A stretch of 64,000 nucleotides of DNA from Mesorhizobium sp. B2-3-12 (GTDB lineage Bacteria; Pseudomonadota; Alphaproteobacteria; Rhizobiales; Rhizobiaceae), in assembly GCF_006442205.1 (NCBI RefSeq), contig NZ_VFVR01000004.1:434001-498000 (forward strand), written 5' to 3'. Within the stretch, counting starts at the first letter, position 1. Each line of letters starts with the position of its first letter. Below, one piece after another: positions 43,769-55,667 of the stretch. Below the pieces are notes generated by a model that was given only the letters and a program-made list of their open reading frames with translations, was not told where the DNA came from and ran no database searches. Position numbers and translations under genes: made by a program.

Positions 43769-44314
43769 TCAGGGCAGGGCGGCGAAGCCTTCGGCGAAAC
43801 CCTTGAGGTCGACGGGAATGCCGATACCCTCTTCCGGGGTCTGGAAGACGATGAAGGTCGCCGACGTGCCGGTCTTCAGCGTGTCGAGCAGCGGCTTTTC
43901 GAGAATGACCTCGGCATAGCAGCCGTCCTGGAAGCAGCGCACGAAATAGGCGCGGCCGATATCCTTGCCGTCGACATTGAGGCCAAGCCCGTTCGGCAGG
44001 AGCACGCCGAGCGGCGCCAGCACGCGCAGGATCTCGGCCTTGTTGTCGGCGGTGCGCAGCACGACGACCGAAAGCCCCATCTCCGGCCGATCCTCGGCGA
44101 CGACGTTCTGCATCATCACGCATTGTTCCGAGGTGGCGCCGGCCGGCGTGTCGCAGATGATCGACCACGCGCCATGCGTCGACTTGACCGTGCCGCTCGG
44201 CTGGGCGGCATTGGCCTGGCCGGTGACGGACAGGCCGGCACAGGAGACGGCGGCGAGAACGGCGATCTTCGCCAAGGTTCTCGAAAGCCCGGTTCTCGAC
44301 AGCCAAGAGTTCAT
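43769..44314 (-). CDS. Invasion-associated locus B (IalB) family protein
   Basis: A 181-residue periplasmic protein. Signal peptide ending QANA-A near residue 37, then the IalB domain: GAWSIICDTP, EQCVMMQNV and FVRCFQDGCYAEVIL, with four cysteines that probably pair. The name comes from Bartonella, where it contributes to erythrocyte invasion; free-living and symbiotic rhizobia carry it as a general envelope protein. ATG at 44314 with GGAG seven bases upstream. Divergent from coxB. Confidence 0.9.
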   Translation of the reverse strand: MNSWLSRTGLSRTLAKIAVLAAVSCAGLSVTGQANAAQPSGTVKSTHGAWSIICDTPAGATSEQCVMMQNVVAEDRPEMGLSVVVLRTADNKAEILRVLAPLGVLLPNGLGLNVDGKDIGRAYFVRCFQDGCYAEVILEKPLLDTLKTGTSATFIVFQTPEEGIGIPVDLKGFAEGFAALP

Positions 44315-44690
44315 AACCGCTCCATTGCGAATCACGGCACTTTAAGCCGCGCCAAAGCCAAGTAAAGGACGAGACGACGGCTTGGCTGTCCCGAAAAAGC
44401 CAATAGCGCGCTTTTCCCTGCCAATTTCGCCTGAATTACGACGCCAGGCACGCCTGACGGCCAAAGGCAGGACGATGTGTCGGACATAGACGATTCGCTG
44501 CCGATGCGGCCGCCTTCAAACACCCGTCACGGCTTGCGCGCAAAAATGCCGCACAGTTTCCTCCGCTCCTTTCTTGCGGAGGGAAAAAGAGTATGGTTTG
44601 AACCACCTTGAGACTGTCGGGATTCCCGTCCCGGCATTGTTCGTTATTCTCGTTGGCACCGCCGCGAGGAACTGGGAGACGAAGAGGGCG
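44315..44690. other. Upstream region of the cox operon
   Basis: 376 bases between the divergent ialB and coxB genes. The only clear structure is a hairpin CCTCCGC/GCGGAGG at 44560-44582, about 110 bases before coxB, which may lie in the leader. No small gene or known regulatory motif could be supported; the cox promoter should be here. Confidence 0.5.
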
Positions 44691-45593
44691 ATGAGAAATT
44701 TCCTAGCTGGCGCCAGGTTTCTAGCAAGTGCCAAGTTTCTGAGTGCTTGTGCCGCTGCCACTGTGCTTTTCGCTGGCACATCCGCCCATGCCGATCAGCC
44801 CGTGGAGTGGGAGACCACCTTCCAGGCGCCGGCGACCGACATGATGCGGCAGATCGAGTGGTTCGGAAACTATACGATGTGGTTCATCGTCCCGATCACC
44901 ATCCTGGTGCTGCTTCTGCTCGCCTACTGCATCGTGAAATTCCGCGCCAGTGCAAACCCGGTTCCCTCCAAGACCAGCCACAACACGCTGATCGAGGTGA
45001 TCTGGACCGTCGGCCCGGTCGTGATCCTGCTCTGCCTGGCCATTCCCTCGTTCCAGCTCTTGACCGCCCAGTACACGCCGCCGGAAGAAGCCAAGCTCAC
45101 CGTCAAGGCGACAGGCAACCAGTGGAACTGGGACTACGAGTACCAGACCGACAGCACGCTCTCCTTCAATTCGGCCATCCTCCAGGAAGGCGATCGCGCC
45201 AAAGCAGGCAAGGAGGACCGCAAGGTCTATCCGCGCCTCCTCGCGGTCGACAATGAGCTGGTGGTGCCGGTCAACACCATGACCCGCTTGCTGGTCACCG
45301 CGACCGACGTGATCCACTCCTTCGGCGTGCCGTCCTTCGGCATCAAAGTCGACGCCATTCCAGGGCGTACCAACGAGACCTGGTTCAAGGCGGAAAAGGA
45401 AGGCATCTTCTACGGCCAGTGCTCGCAGCTCTGCGGCAAGGACCACGCCTTCATGCCGATCGCCATCCGCGTCGTCTCCGACGCGCAGTTCAAGACCTGG
45501 CTGGCGGCGGCCAAGACCGATCTGCCCGGCGCCAACAAGACGCTCATGGCCGAGGTCGATGGCCAGAACAAGGTAGCGGCCGCCGGCAACTGA
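44691..45593 (+). CDS. coxB: Cytochrome c oxidase subunit II
   Basis: Electron-entry subunit of the aa3-type oxidase. Signal peptide (residues 1-28), two membrane helices (about 50-75 and 95-115) and a periplasmic cupredoxin domain. The CuA ligands are all present: His in DVIHSFGVPSFG, Cys-x3-Cys in GQCSQLCGKDH, and the following His and Met (HAFMPI). The aromatic GNQWNWDYEY entry patch is conserved. 300 residues from the ATG at 44691; an upstream in-frame start at 44574 lacks support. First gene of the oxidase operon. Confidence 0.95.
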   Translation: MRNFLAGARFLASAKFLSACAAATVLFAGTSAHADQPVEWETTFQAPATDMMRQIEWFGNYTMWFIVPITILVLLLLAYCIVKFRASANPVPSKTSHNTLIEVIWTVGPVVILLCLAIPSFQLLTAQYTPPEEAKLTVKATGNQWNWDYEYQTDSTLSFNSAILQEGDRAKAGKEDRKVYPRLLAVDNELVVPVNTMTRLLVTATDVIHSFGVPSFGIKVDAIPGRTNETWFKAEKEGIFYGQCSQLCGKDHAFMPIAIRVVSDAQFKTWLAAAKTDLPGANKTLMAEVDGQNKVAAAGN

Positions 45594-45616
45594 TGCCGCG
45601 GGTTAGCAAGATTTAG

Positions 45617-47287
<1,671 letters not shown>

Positions 47288-47307
47288 GGCGGCTCCCCTC
47301 GAATGCG

Positions 47308-47334
47308 AAACCGCCGGTCCGCCGGCGGTTTTGG
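47308..47334 (+). terminator. Terminator or attenuator between coxA and ctaB
   Basis: Perfect 10-bp arms AAACCGCCGG (47308-47317) and CCGGCGGTTT (47322-47331), then TTGG. It would lower transcription from coxBA into the assembly genes. Confidence 0.75.
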
Positions 47335-47360
47335 CCAACGGAATAATGGACTGAGTACGC

Positions 47361-48305
47361 ATGGCCCTAGTCGACGAAAACAGCATTGACGAAGCGGGCT
47401 TCCGCATGTCGGAAGCCACTGCGGGTGATTTCTTCGCCCTGCTGAAGCCGCGCGTCATGTCGTTGGTGGTGTTCACCGCCTTCGTCGGCCTGGTGGCCGC
47501 ACCCGTGACCATCAACCCGCTGCTGGCGGTGATCGCGATCCTGGCAATCGCCATTGGCGCTGGTGCCTCTGGTGCGCTCAACATGTGGTACGATGCCGAC
47601 ATCGACGCGGTGATGACCAGAACCTCCAATCGTCCGGTGCCGGCCGGTCGCGTTCGTCCAGGCGAGGCGCTGGCTTTCGGCCTGGTGCTGTCGGTGCTCT
47701 CGGTGATGACGCTCGGCGTGCTGGTCAATTGGCTCTCGGCGACGCTGCTGGCCTTCACTATCTTCTTCTATGCTGTCGTCTATACGATGTGGCTGAAACG
47801 CTGGACGCCGCAGAACATCGTCATTGGCGGTGCGGCCGGCGCCTTTCCGCCTGTCATCGGCTGGGCCGCCGTGACCGGCTCGGTCAGCCTCGAAAGCATC
47901 ATTCTGTTTCTCATCATCTTCCTGTGGACGCCGCCGCATTTCTGGGCGCTGGCGTTGTTCAAGTCCGAGGATTACGGGCGCGCCGGCATTCCCATGATGC
48001 CGAACGTCGCCGGCGAGGCTTCGACCCGCCGCCAGATATTCGCCTATGCGCTGGTACTGGCCCCGGTCGGCGTGCTGCCGTGGCTGCTCGGCTATACCAC
48101 GCCGGTCTATGGCGTGGCCGCTCTGCTGCTCGGCGTTGGTTTCGTCTGGTATGCCTGGAAAGTGCTTGGCATGGCCGACGATGACCGCGCCATGAAGCCG
48201 GCCAAGGCGTTGTTCGCCTATTCGCTGCTCTATCTCTTCGCCATCTTCGCCGTCTATCTCGCCGACAGCGTCATCGGGCGTGTACTCGCGGCTGGTGGAG
48301 CATGA
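47361..48305 (+). CDS. ctaB: Protoheme IX farnesyltransferase
   Basis: UbiA-fold membrane enzyme adding a farnesyl group to heme b to give heme O, the precursor of heme A. 314 residues with about nine helices; the prenyl-diphosphate motif [20 protein letters not shown] and the second Asp-rich region [14 protein letters not shown] are conserved. The stop overlaps the ATG of the next small gene (ATGA), so translation is coupled. Heme A synthase (ctaA) is not in the window. Confidence 0.96.
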   Translation: MALVDENSIDEAGFRMSEATAGDFFALLKPRVMSLVVFTAFVGLVAAPVTINPLLAVIAILAIAIGAGASGALNMWYDADIDAVMTRTSNRPVPAGRVRPGEALAFGLVLSVLSVMTLGVLVNWLSATLLAFTIFFYAVVYTMWLKRWTPQNIVIGGAAGAFPPVIGWAAVTGSVSLESIILFLIIFLWTPPHFWALALFKSEDYGRAGIPMMPNVAGEASTRRQIFAYALVLAPVGVLPWLLGYTTPVYGVAALLLGVGFVWYAWKVLGMADDDRAMKPAKALFAYSLLYLFAIFAVYLADSVIGRVLAAGGA

Positions 48306-48469
48306 GCATGGCCGAAGACAAGCTCGAAACGGTCACTCTGACCGATCGGCAGAAGAAGGCTCGGCGCAACCGTTCCGTCGCCATCGGCGTGGCGCTGGCG
48401 GTGCTGGTCATTATTTTCTACATCGCGACGATCGTGAAGTTCGCCCACAATTTGTCGGGCAAGATGTGA
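48302..48469 (+). CDS. CoxF-like small membrane protein, 55 residues
   Basis: A short frame between ctaB and ctaG: basic, soluble N-terminus ([20 protein letters not shown], then RNR) and one hydrophobic helix ([20 protein letters not shown]). It starts in a four-base ATGA overlap with ctaB, and its TGA shares bases with the ctaG ATG (TGATG). The double coupling shows it is a genuine gene. Small proteins at this position in alphaproteobacterial cox operons are called CoxF and are linked to oxidase assembly. Confidence 0.85.
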   Translation: MSMAEDKLETVTLTDRQKKARRNRSVAIGVALAVLVIIFYIATIVKFAHNLSGKM

Positions 48470-49098
48470 TGAGCGTCGAAACGCCCAAGAAGCCTGGGGG
48501 CAAGAACAGCAACCGCGTCGTCGCGGCCGTTTGCCTTGCCTTCTTCATCGGCATGATCGGCATGGCCTATGCCGCAGTGCCGCTCTACAGGATGTTCTGC
48601 CAGGCGACGGGCTATGGCGGCACGACGCAGCGCGTCGAGAAGCAATATGCCGGCCGCGTGCTCGACCGTGAGATTACCGTCCGCTTTGACGCCAATATCG
48701 CCGGCGTGCCGTGGGAGTTCCAGCCGGTCCAGCGCTCGATGACGATGAAGATCGGGCAGACGGTGCAGGCGCATTACCAGGCAACCAACAAGTTCGATCG
48801 CCCTGTCACCGGCCGCGCCACCTTTAACGTGCAGCCGGAACTGGCCGGACCCTACTTCAACAAGGTCGAGTGTTTCTGCTTCACCGATACTTCGCTGAAG
48901 CCCGGCGAGACGCTTGACATGCCGGTCCTGTTCTATGTGGATCCCGATATCGTGAACGTGCCGGAACTGAAGGACATCAAGACGATCACGCTGTCCTATA
49001 CGATGTTCCCGGTCGAGAAGAACAAGCCGGTCGCCTCCTCGGAGCCGGCCAAGGCCAACAGCAAGACAGTTTCAGATACCGAAAATCTCGGGGGTTGA
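48469..49098 (+). CDS. ctaG: Cytochrome c oxidase assembly protein CtaG (Cox11)
   Basis: Membrane-anchored copper chaperone that delivers copper to the CuB site of subunit I. One N-terminal helix ([20 protein letters not shown]), the conserved [16 protein letters not shown], and the copper-binding CFCF in [10 protein letters not shown]. 209 residues, normal. The ATG at 48469 overlaps the preceding TGA; coxC follows after one base, indicating a single translated unit. Confidence 0.96.
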   Translation: MSVETPKKPGGKNSNRVVAAVCLAFFIGMIGMAYAAVPLYRMFCQATGYGGTTQRVEKQYAGRVLDREITVRFDANIAGVPWEFQPVQRSMTMKIGQTVQAHYQATNKFDRPVTGRATFNVQPELAGPYFNKVECFCFTDTSLKPGETLDMPVLFYVDPDIVNVPELKDIKTITLSYTMFPVEKNKPVASSEPAKANSKTVSDTENLGG

Positions 49099-49099
49099 T

Positions 49100-49978
49100 A
49101 TGGCAGACGCGCACGCAAAACATCACGACTATCATCTCGTCGACCCGAGCCCGTGGCCTTTCCTGGGGTCGATCGGGGCGCTCGTCATGGCCTTTGGCGG
49201 CGTCTGCCTCATGGAGTATCTGAAGGGCGGCTCCTTCCCGATCTTCGGCTTCAACATCGCCAATCCGTGGCTGTTCTTCATCGGCCTGGTAATCGTGCTC
49301 TACACCATGTTCGCCTGGTGGTCGGACACGATCAAGGAAGCGCATGAGGGCCATCACACGCGCGTCGTGTCGCTGCATCTGCGCTATGGCATGATCATGT
49401 TCATCGCCTCTGAGGTGATGTTCTTCGTTGCCTGGTTCTGGGCCTATTTCGATGCCAGCCTTTTTGCCGGTGAGGTGCAGAACTACGCGCGCCACACGTT
49501 TACTGGTGGTGTCTGGCCGCCGAAGGGCATGGAGGTTCTCGATCCCTTCCATCTGCCGCTTTACAACACCATCATCCTGCTGCTCTCGGGCACCACCGTC
49601 ACCTGGGCCCACCACTCGCTCATCCATGGCGATCGCAAGGGACTGATCAACGGCCTGGTGCTGACCGTCGGCCTCGGCATGCTGTTCACCATGGTGCAGG
49701 CCTACGAGTACATGCACGCTCCGTTCGGCTTCAAGGATTCCATCTACGGCGCCACCTTCTTCATGGCGACCGGCTTCCACGGCTTCCACGTCATCATCGG
49801 CACCATCTTCCTGCTGGTTTGCCTGATCCGCGCGATGAAGGGCGAGTTCACCCCCAAGCAGCACTTCGGCTTCGAGGCAGCCGCCTGGTACTGGCATTTC
49901 GTCGACGTGGTCTGGCTGTTCCTGTTCGCCTCGATCTACGTCTGGGGATCGGTCGGCGCGGTGATCGAGGGCCACTGA
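49100..49978 (+). CDS. coxC: Cytochrome c oxidase subunit III
   Basis: Seven-helix structural subunit of the aa3 oxidase, 292 residues. Typical motifs: [16 protein letters not shown] at the start, [39 protein letters not shown], and the ending [14 protein letters not shown]. The gene starts one base after ctaG and ends in a strong terminator, so it closes this transcription unit. Confidence 0.97.
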   Translation: MADAHAKHHDYHLVDPSPWPFLGSIGALVMAFGGVCLMEYLKGGSFPIFGFNIANPWLFFIGLVIVLYTMFAWWSDTIKEAHEGHHTRVVSLHLRYGMIMFIASEVMFFVAWFWAYFDASLFAGEVQNYARHTFTGGVWPPKGMEVLDPFHLPLYNTIILLLSGTTVTWAHHSLIHGDRKGLINGLVLTVGLGMLFTMVQAYEYMHAPFGFKDSIYGATFFMATGFHGFHVIIGTIFLLVCLIRAMKGEFTPKQHFGFEAAAWYWHFVDVVWLFLFASIYVWGSVGAVIEGH

Positions 49979-50004
49979 TCCCGCCCGCGGATTTTTGATT
50001 TGGA

Positions 50005-50041
50005 GAAGGCGGCCGCGGCGACGTGGCCGCCTTCTTCTTTT
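50005..50041 (+). terminator. Rho-independent terminator after coxC
   Basis: Perfect 10-bp arms GAAGGCGGCC (50005-50014) and GGCCGCCTTC (50025-50034) with a ten-base loop, then TTCTTTT. Confidence 0.88.
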
Positions 50042-50069
50042 CGGCGCAATGATCATCGATCGATAGAAG

Positions 50070-50558
50070 ATGCGGCTGACAATTTTCTGGGCGATTTGCG
50101 CATTTCTGATCGCGACCTTCCAGGCCTTTGCCGCTGAGAAGGTCGATCTGGTGCGTGTCCACAAGGCGGAGCGGCGGCTCGAGCTGATCGGCGGCAAGGT
50201 CCTGCGCAGCTACGGCATTGCACTCGGTGGAGATCCCGTCGGCCACAAGCGGCAGGAGGGCGATCGGCGCACACCCGAGGGGCGCTACGTCCTCGACTGG
50301 CGCAACCCCAACAGCATCGCGCACAGGTCGATCCACATTTCCTACCCCGATGTCGACGATCAGGCGGCCGCGAAGGCACGCAATGTCGACCCCGGCGGCA
50401 TGATCATGATCCATGGCCAGCCGAACGGTTTCGGCTGGTGGGGCTGGCTGCTTCAATTGGTCGACTGGACCGATGGCTGCATTGCGGTTACGGACTTCGA
50501 CATGGACGAAATCTGGGCAATGGTGGCCGACGGGACGCCAATCGAGATCGAGCAATAG
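50070..50558 (+). CDS. L,D-transpeptidase (YkuD) family protein
   Basis: A 162-residue exported enzyme that would make 3-3 peptidoglycan cross-links or attach proteins to peptidoglycan. Signal peptide of about 21 residues (cleavage AFA-A). The active site is HG in MIMIHGQPNG and the Cys of DWTDGCIAVTD, with Asp replacing the more usual Ser before Gly-Cys. It lies between coxC and DUF983, flanked by a terminator upstream and 21 bases downstream, which breaks the usual cox cluster. Confidence 0.9.
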   Translation: MRLTIFWAICAFLIATFQAFAAEKVDLVRVHKAERRLELIGGKVLRSYGIALGGDPVGHKRQEGDRRTPEGRYVLDWRNPNSIAHRSIHISYPDVDDQAAAKARNVDPGGMIMIHGQPNGFGWWGWLLQLVDWTDGCIAVTDFDMDEIWAMVADGTPIEIEQ

Positions 50559-50579
50559 GCATGAGTGACGGCATTATCC

Positions 50580-50966
50580 ATGAGTGAAGATAAGGCGATC
50601 TGGCCTCCGATCGAGCCGATTTCAGCCGGCCTGCATGGCCGCTGCCCGCGCTGCGGCGAGGGGCGGCTGTTTTCCGGCTTCCTCACCGTCGGCAAGCGTT
50701 GCGTCAATTGCGGTCTCGATTACTCCTTTGCCGATGCCGGCGACGGGCCGGCCGTGTTCGTCATCCTGATCATCGGCTTCATCATCGTCGGCCTGGCGCT
50801 CTGGGTCGAAGTGACGCTAAGCCCGCCGCTGTGGCTGCATCTGCTGATCTGGATCCCGCTGGCCTTGGTGCTGTGCCTTACGGCGCTGCGGTTGATCAAG
50901 GGCGTGCTGCTCACCTTGCAATACGCCAACAAGGCCGCCGAGGGGCGACTGGATCGCGGCGAATGA
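50580..50966 (+). CDS. DUF983 family membrane protein
   Basis: A 128-residue protein with an N-terminal zinc-ribbon-like pattern (CPRCGEG and CVNCGLDYS) and two membrane helices (about residues 60-82 and 88-108). DUF983 proteins are found next to cox genes in alphaproteobacteria, and a role in oxidase assembly is often assumed from context. ATG at 50580; the stop overlaps the SURF1 start (ATGA). Confidence 0.9.
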   Translation: MSEDKAIWPPIEPISAGLHGRCPRCGEGRLFSGFLTVGKRCVNCGLDYSFADAGDGPAVFVILIIGFIIVGLALWVEVTLSPPLWLHLLIWIPLALVLCLTALRLIKGVLLTLQYANKAAEGRLDRGE

Positions 50967-51718
50967 ACGAAGCTTCCCTCAACGATCGCGGCCGTTCGCG
51001 GCCAAGGTCGGCATTGCTGCTCGGCCTTGGCCTGCTTCTGCTCGGGATCCTGCTGGCACTTGGCACCTGGCAGGTCCAGCGCCTGCACTGGAAGGAAGGT
51101 CTGCTGCGGACCATCGACCAGCGCACGCACTCGGCGCCACTGCCGCTTGCCGAGGTCGAGAAGCAATTCGCCTCGACCGGCGACGTCGACTACACCCCGG
51201 TCACGGTCTCAGGCACTTTCCTGCATTCCGGCGAGCGGCATTTCTACGCGACCTGGGAAGGGGACGCCGGCTTCAACGTCTACACGCCGCTGGCCCTCGA
51301 CGATGGCCGTTTCGTCCTGATCAATCGCGGCTTCGTACCCTATGACCTCAAGGATGCGGCCAAGCGCGCCAAGGGACAGGTGACGGGCAAGGTGACCATC
51401 ACCGGGCTTGCCCGCAATCCGCTGCCGGCAAAGCCGTCCATGATGCTGCCCGACAATGACGTGGCCAAGAACATCTTCTACTGGAAGGACCGCGACGTCA
51501 TGGCCGCGAGCGCCGGCCTGCCGGCCGGGTTCACGCTGGTGCCGATCTTCATCGATGCCGACAAGACGCCGAATCCCGGCGGCCTGCCGGTCGGGGGCGT
51601 CACCATCGTCGACCTGCCGAACAGCCATCTGCAATATGCTGTCACCTGGTATGGCCTGGCCGCGGCGCTCGCCGCCGTCCTCATCCTGCGGCTTCGCCGG
51701 CCCGCGAAAGAGGAATGA
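50963..51718 (+). CDS. SURF1 family protein
   Basis: A 251-residue assembly factor for heme-copper oxidase, implicated in heme a insertion. N- and C-terminal membrane helices (about residues 15-38 and 220-242) enclose a periplasmic domain with GTWQVQRLHWKEGLL, NRGFVPYDLKD and the conserved NSHLQYAVTWYGLA at the last helix. Starts within the DUF983 stop (ATGA overlap), so it is translationally coupled and belongs to the oxidase cluster. Confidence 0.94.
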   Translation: MNEASLNDRGRSRPRSALLLGLGLLLLGILLALGTWQVQRLHWKEGLLRTIDQRTHSAPLPLAEVEKQFASTGDVDYTPVTVSGTFLHSGERHFYATWEGDAGFNVYTPLALDDGRFVLINRGFVPYDLKDAAKRAKGQVTGKVTITGLARNPLPAKPSMMLPDNDVAKNIFYWKDRDVMAASAGLPAGFTLVPIFIDADKTPNPGGLPVGGVTIVDLPNSHLQYAVTWYGLAAALAAVLILRLRRPAKEE

Positions 51719-51823
51719 ACGCGACCGACGCCTCCTTTCCAACCGACACCCCATTTCTGCCGACGCTCTTGACAGGGCAGGGGTGGGCACCTCATTTCGG
51801 CGCTGACGAACCGGCAGGATTTA

Positions 51824-52834
51824 ATGCTTCACACAATCGCCAAGCCTCCCCTGACGATCCGGCTCTGCCAGCCGCGCGGTTTTTGCGCGGGCGTTGACCG
51901 TGCCATCCAGATCGTCGTGCTGGCATTGAAGAAATATGGCGCGCCGGTCTATGTCCGCCACGAGATCGTACACAACCGCTATGTCGTCGAGGGCCTTCAA
52001 AGCCTTGGCGCCGTGTTTATCGAGGAACTTTCCGAGATTCCCGCCGAACACCGCCAGTCGCCGGTCGTCTTCTCGGCGCATGGCGTGCCGAAGTCCGTGC
52101 CGGCGGACGCGCAGGCGCGCAACCTGTTCTATCTCGACGCAACCTGCCCGCTGGTCTCCAAGGTCCACAAACAGGCGATGCGCCACCAGCGGCTCGGCCG
52201 CCATGTGCTGTTGATCGGCCATGCCGGCCACCCCGAGGTGATCGGCACCATGGGGCAGTTGCCGGAAGGCGCGGTCACGCTGGTCGAGACCGAGGCCGAT
52301 GCCGCCCGGCTCGAGCCCGCCGATCCCAAGGCACTCGGTTTCGTCACCCAGACGACGCTCTCGGTCGAGGATACCGCCGGCATCATCCGCGCATTGCAGG
52401 AACGTTTTCCGGACCTGCAGGCGCCGGCGGCGGAATCGATCTGCTACGCCACCACAAACCGCCAGGAAGCGGTCAAGGACACCGCTCCGGGCGCCGACCT
52501 CTATCTGATCGTCGGCGCGCCCAATTCCTCGAATTCGCGCCGTCTTGTCGAAGTTGCGGAACGCGCCGGCGCCGCCATGTCGCTTCTCGTGCAGCGCGCC
52601 GCCGAAATTCCGTGGAATGACATCGGCAGCATTTCGACGCTCGGCCTGTCGGCGGGGGCATCGGCGCCGGAGATCATCGTCGATGAGATCATCGACGCGT
52701 TCCGTCAGCGTTTCGATGTGACCATCGACCTGGCCATCACGGCCACCGAAACAGAGGATTTTCCGGTCATGCGGGTATTGCGCGATGTCGAACTGACGCC
52801 GGCCGACATGGCCTTCGTCAACGGGGCCGCGTAA
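51824..52834 (+). CDS. ispH: 4-hydroxy-3-methylbut-2-enyl diphosphate reductase
   Basis: Last step of the MEP pathway, giving IPP and DMAPP with a 4Fe-4S cluster. The three cluster cysteines are in [14 protein letters not shown] (second Cys), [12 protein letters not shown] and [13 protein letters not shown]; the EXXH-like [12 protein letters not shown] and [10 protein letters not shown] motifs are also conserved. 336 residues. It follows SURF1 by 105 bases and precedes thrB by five, so ispH-thrB-rnhA form a unit. Confidence 0.97.
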   Translation: MLHTIAKPPLTIRLCQPRGFCAGVDRAIQIVVLALKKYGAPVYVRHEIVHNRYVVEGLQSLGAVFIEELSEIPAEHRQSPVVFSAHGVPKSVPADAQARNLFYLDATCPLVSKVHKQAMRHQRLGRHVLLIGHAGHPEVIGTMGQLPEGAVTLVETEADAARLEPADPKALGFVTQTTLSVEDTAGIIRALQERFPDLQAPAAESICYATTNRQEAVKDTAPGADLYLIVGAPNSSNSRRLVEVAERAGAAMSLLVQRAAEIPWNDIGSISTLGLSAGASAPEIIVDEIIDAFRQRFDVTIDLAITATETEDFPVMRVLRDVELTPADMAFVNGAA

Positions 52835-52839
52835 GGCAC

Positions 52840-53802
52840 ATGGCCGTCTATACCGACGTTGCGGAGGGCGAACTCGGCGCTTTCCTGAAACACTATCCGG
52901 TCGGCGACCTCCTGTCCTACAAGGGCATCGCCGAAGGCACCGAGAATTCGAACTTCCTGTTGCACACCTCGAGCGGTTCCTACATCCTGACGCTCTACGA
53001 AAAGCGCGTCGAGAAGGCGGATCTGCCGTTCTTCCTCGGGCTGATGGGCCATCTCGCCAACAAGGGCGTGTCATGTCCATTGCCGGTGACCGCGCATGAC
53101 GGCAGTGTCATCGGCACGCTGGCCGGCCGGCCGGCGGTCATCATCACTTTCCTCGAAGGGCTTTCGCTACGGCGGCCGACGGCAACGCATTGCGCCGAGG
53201 TCGGCAAGGCGTTGGCCGCGCTCCATCTGGCCGGCGCCGATTTCCCGATGAACCGGCCCAACGCGCTTGCCATCGACGGCTGGCGCAAGCTTTGGGACTC
53301 GGCTCGCGCCCGCGCCGACGAAGTCGAACCGGGACTGGCGGCCGAGGTCGATGCCGACTTCGCCGATTTCGAGCGGAACTGGCCCAAGGGCCTCCCCGAA
53401 GGCATAATCCATGCCGATCTTTTCCCCGACAATGTCTTTTTCCTCGGCGAGAAGCTCTCGGGTCTGATCGATTTTTATTTTGCCTGTGACGACCTCTATG
53501 CCTACGACGTCGCCACCTGCCTCAACGCCTGGTGTTTCGAGAAGGATTTCTCCTTCAACCTCACCAAGGGCAAGGCGCTGCTTGCAGGTTATCAGAGCGT
53601 GCGCCCGCTGAGCGTGGAGGAGAAGGCGGCGCTGCCAATGTTGGCGCGCGGCTCGGCGCTGCGCTTCATGCTGACCCGGCTCTACGACTGGCTGACCGTT
53701 CCTGACGGCGGGCTGGTGATGAAACGCGACCCGACCGAATACATCAGAAGGATGCGGTTCCATCGGGCGATCAGATCGGCTTCGGAATATGGATTGGCCT
53801 GA
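52840..53802 (+). CDS. thrB: Homoserine kinase, APH-fold type
   Basis: Phosphorylates homoserine in threonine synthesis. This 320-residue enzyme is of the aminoglycoside-phosphotransferase-fold class common in alphaproteobacteria, unrelated to GHMP ThrB: catalytic loop [13 protein letters not shown] (His-x-Asp...Asn) and metal-binding [11 protein letters not shown]. The next enzyme, threonine synthase, is encoded at the end of this window, 9.5 kb away. Start ATG 52840, five bases after ispH. Confidence 0.95.
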   Translation: MAVYTDVAEGELGAFLKHYPVGDLLSYKGIAEGTENSNFLLHTSSGSYILTLYEKRVEKADLPFFLGLMGHLANKGVSCPLPVTAHDGSVIGTLAGRPAVIITFLEGLSLRRPTATHCAEVGKALAALHLAGADFPMNRPNALAIDGWRKLWDSARARADEVEPGLAAEVDADFADFERNWPKGLPEGIIHADLFPDNVFFLGEKLSGLIDFYFACDDLYAYDVATCLNAWCFEKDFSFNLTKGKALLAGYQSVRPLSVEEKAALPMLARGSALRFMLTRLYDWLTVPDGGLVMKRDPTEYIRRMRFHRAIRSASEYGLA

Positions 53803-53813
53803 TATGGGGTATC

Positions 53814-54347
53814 ATGAGCAAACAGGTTGAAATCTTCACCGATGGCGCCTGTTCAGGCAATCCCGGCCCCGGCGGCTGGGGCGCCATTCTGCGCTTCAAC
53901 GGCGCCACCAAGGAACTCTCCGGCGGCGAAGCCGAGACGACCAACAACCGCATGGAACTGCTGGCCGCCATCTCGGCGCTGAATGCGTTGAAGGAGCCTT
54001 GCACGGTCGAGCTTCATACCGACAGCAAATACGTCATGGACGGCATTTCCAAATGGATCCATGGCTGGAAGAAGAATGGCTGGAAGACCGCCGACAAGAA
54101 GCCGGTCAAGAACGGCGAGTTGTGGCAGGCGCTGGACGAGGCCAACCGCCGCCACAAGGTCACCTGGAACTGGGTCAAGGGCCATGCCGGCCATGCCGAG
54201 AACGAGCGTGCCGACGAACTGGCCCGGGAAGGCATGGCGCCGTTCAAGAAGGGTTCTTTCAAGCCGACGGTCTCACTGTCCAAGCCGGATGTCCAGGCAA
54301 AGCAGCCGCTGGCCCCGAAGGCGCGCCGATCGACCCAGAGCTATTGA
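53814..54347 (+). CDS. rnhA: Ribonuclease HI
   Basis: Cleaves RNA in RNA-DNA hybrids. All catalytic acids are visible: Asp in [17 protein letters not shown], Glu in [10 protein letters not shown], Asp in [11 protein letters not shown] and Asp in NERADELA; the flexible-loop His is in [11 protein letters not shown]. 177 residues, with a C-terminal tail of about 25 residues (basic, Pro/Lys rich) beyond the usual enzyme end. Starts 11 bases after thrB. Confidence 0.97.
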   Translation: MSKQVEIFTDGACSGNPGPGGWGAILRFNGATKELSGGEAETTNNRMELLAAISALNALKEPCTVELHTDSKYVMDGISKWIHGWKKNGWKTADKKPVKNGELWQALDEANRRHKVTWNWVKGHAGHAENERADELAREGMAPFKKGSFKPTVSLSKPDVQAKQPLAPKARRSTQSY

Positions 54348-54390
54348 GCCTCGGATCGTCGCGGCCACAACCGAACGGAGCGCCTCCGTC

Positions 54391-54969
54391 ATGACGATTG
54401 CCTACTACATCACCCATCCCCAAGTTCAGATCGACGCCACCATTCCGGTACCGGATTGGGGCCTGTCCGACATTGGTCGCGCAAGGGCGAACGCAATGCT
54501 GGTTCAGCCGTGGATCGCGTCGATCGGGCGTGTGGTGTCGTCGGGCGAACGCAAGGCGGTTGAAACCGCCGAAGTGCTGGCGCGGCATCTCGGCCTTGCC
54601 GTGCAGGTGAGGGAGCGGATGCATGAGAACGACCGGTCATCGACGGGTTTCCTGCCGCCGCCGGATTTCGAGGCGGTCGCCGACCGGTTTTTCGCCAATC
54701 CGCATGAAAGCGTTCGCGGCTGGGAGCGGGCCATCGACGCGCAGCGGCGCATCCTCAGCGAGGTCGAGGCCGTGCTTGGTGAGGGCGGTGCTGGAGACAT
54801 CGCCTTTGTCGGACATGGCGGCGTGGGAACGCTGCTCCTTCTTGCCCTGGGCGACCGCGAGATCAGCCGCGCGGCGGATCAGCCGGCCGGCGGCGGCAAC
54901 TATTTCGCCTACGATATCCCCGCGCGCCGCATTCTCCATGGATGGCGGCCGATGGACCGGCTGCCCTGA
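54391..54969 (+). CDS. Histidine phosphatase-like protein with altered RHG motif
   Basis: A 192-residue branch-1 histidine phosphatase fold. The usual RHG at the first strand reads THP at residues 8-10 (YYITHPQVQID), so the phospho-accepting His is kept but the phosphate-binding Arg is lost. The second conserved His is in VGHGGVGTLLL, and WGLSDIGRARANAML and VSSGERKAVETAEV match the family. Activity may be changed or absent; I recall other rhizobial homologues with the same substitution. Start ATG 54391, 43 bases after rnhA. Confidence 0.82.
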   Translation: MTIAYYITHPQVQIDATIPVPDWGLSDIGRARANAMLVQPWIASIGRVVSSGERKAVETAEVLARHLGLAVQVRERMHENDRSSTGFLPPPDFEAVADRFFANPHESVRGWERAIDAQRRILSEVEAVLGEGGAGDIAFVGHGGVGTLLLLALGDREISRAADQPAGGGNYFAYDIPARRILHGWRPMDRLP

Positions 54970-55034
54970 CTGTCTGACGGGCGTACGCATCGGGTCGGGC
55001 CTGGTTCTTCTGGTGACGTTGCGGTTGCTCAAGG

Positions 55035-55057
55035 GTGGGAGTAATATTTCCTACCAC
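55035..55057. promoter_or_regulatory. Imperfect palindrome upstream of the ParDE-like pair
   Basis: GTGGGAG (55035-55041) and CTACCAC (55051-55057) pair at six of seven positions around an AT-rich TAATATTTC centre that could include a -10. It is 23 bases before the antitoxin ATG, where autoregulation is expected. Confidence 0.45.
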
Positions 55058-55071
55058 GGAGCATGCGATAA

Positions 55072-55663
<592 letters not shown>

Positions 55664-55667
55664 TTGC

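Noticed and set aside
51715..51897. Small frame starting within the SURF1 stop and running into ispH
   Set aside because: It overlaps the conserved ispH N-terminus by over 70 bases in another frame and has no family; the 105-base gap is better seen as untranslated.
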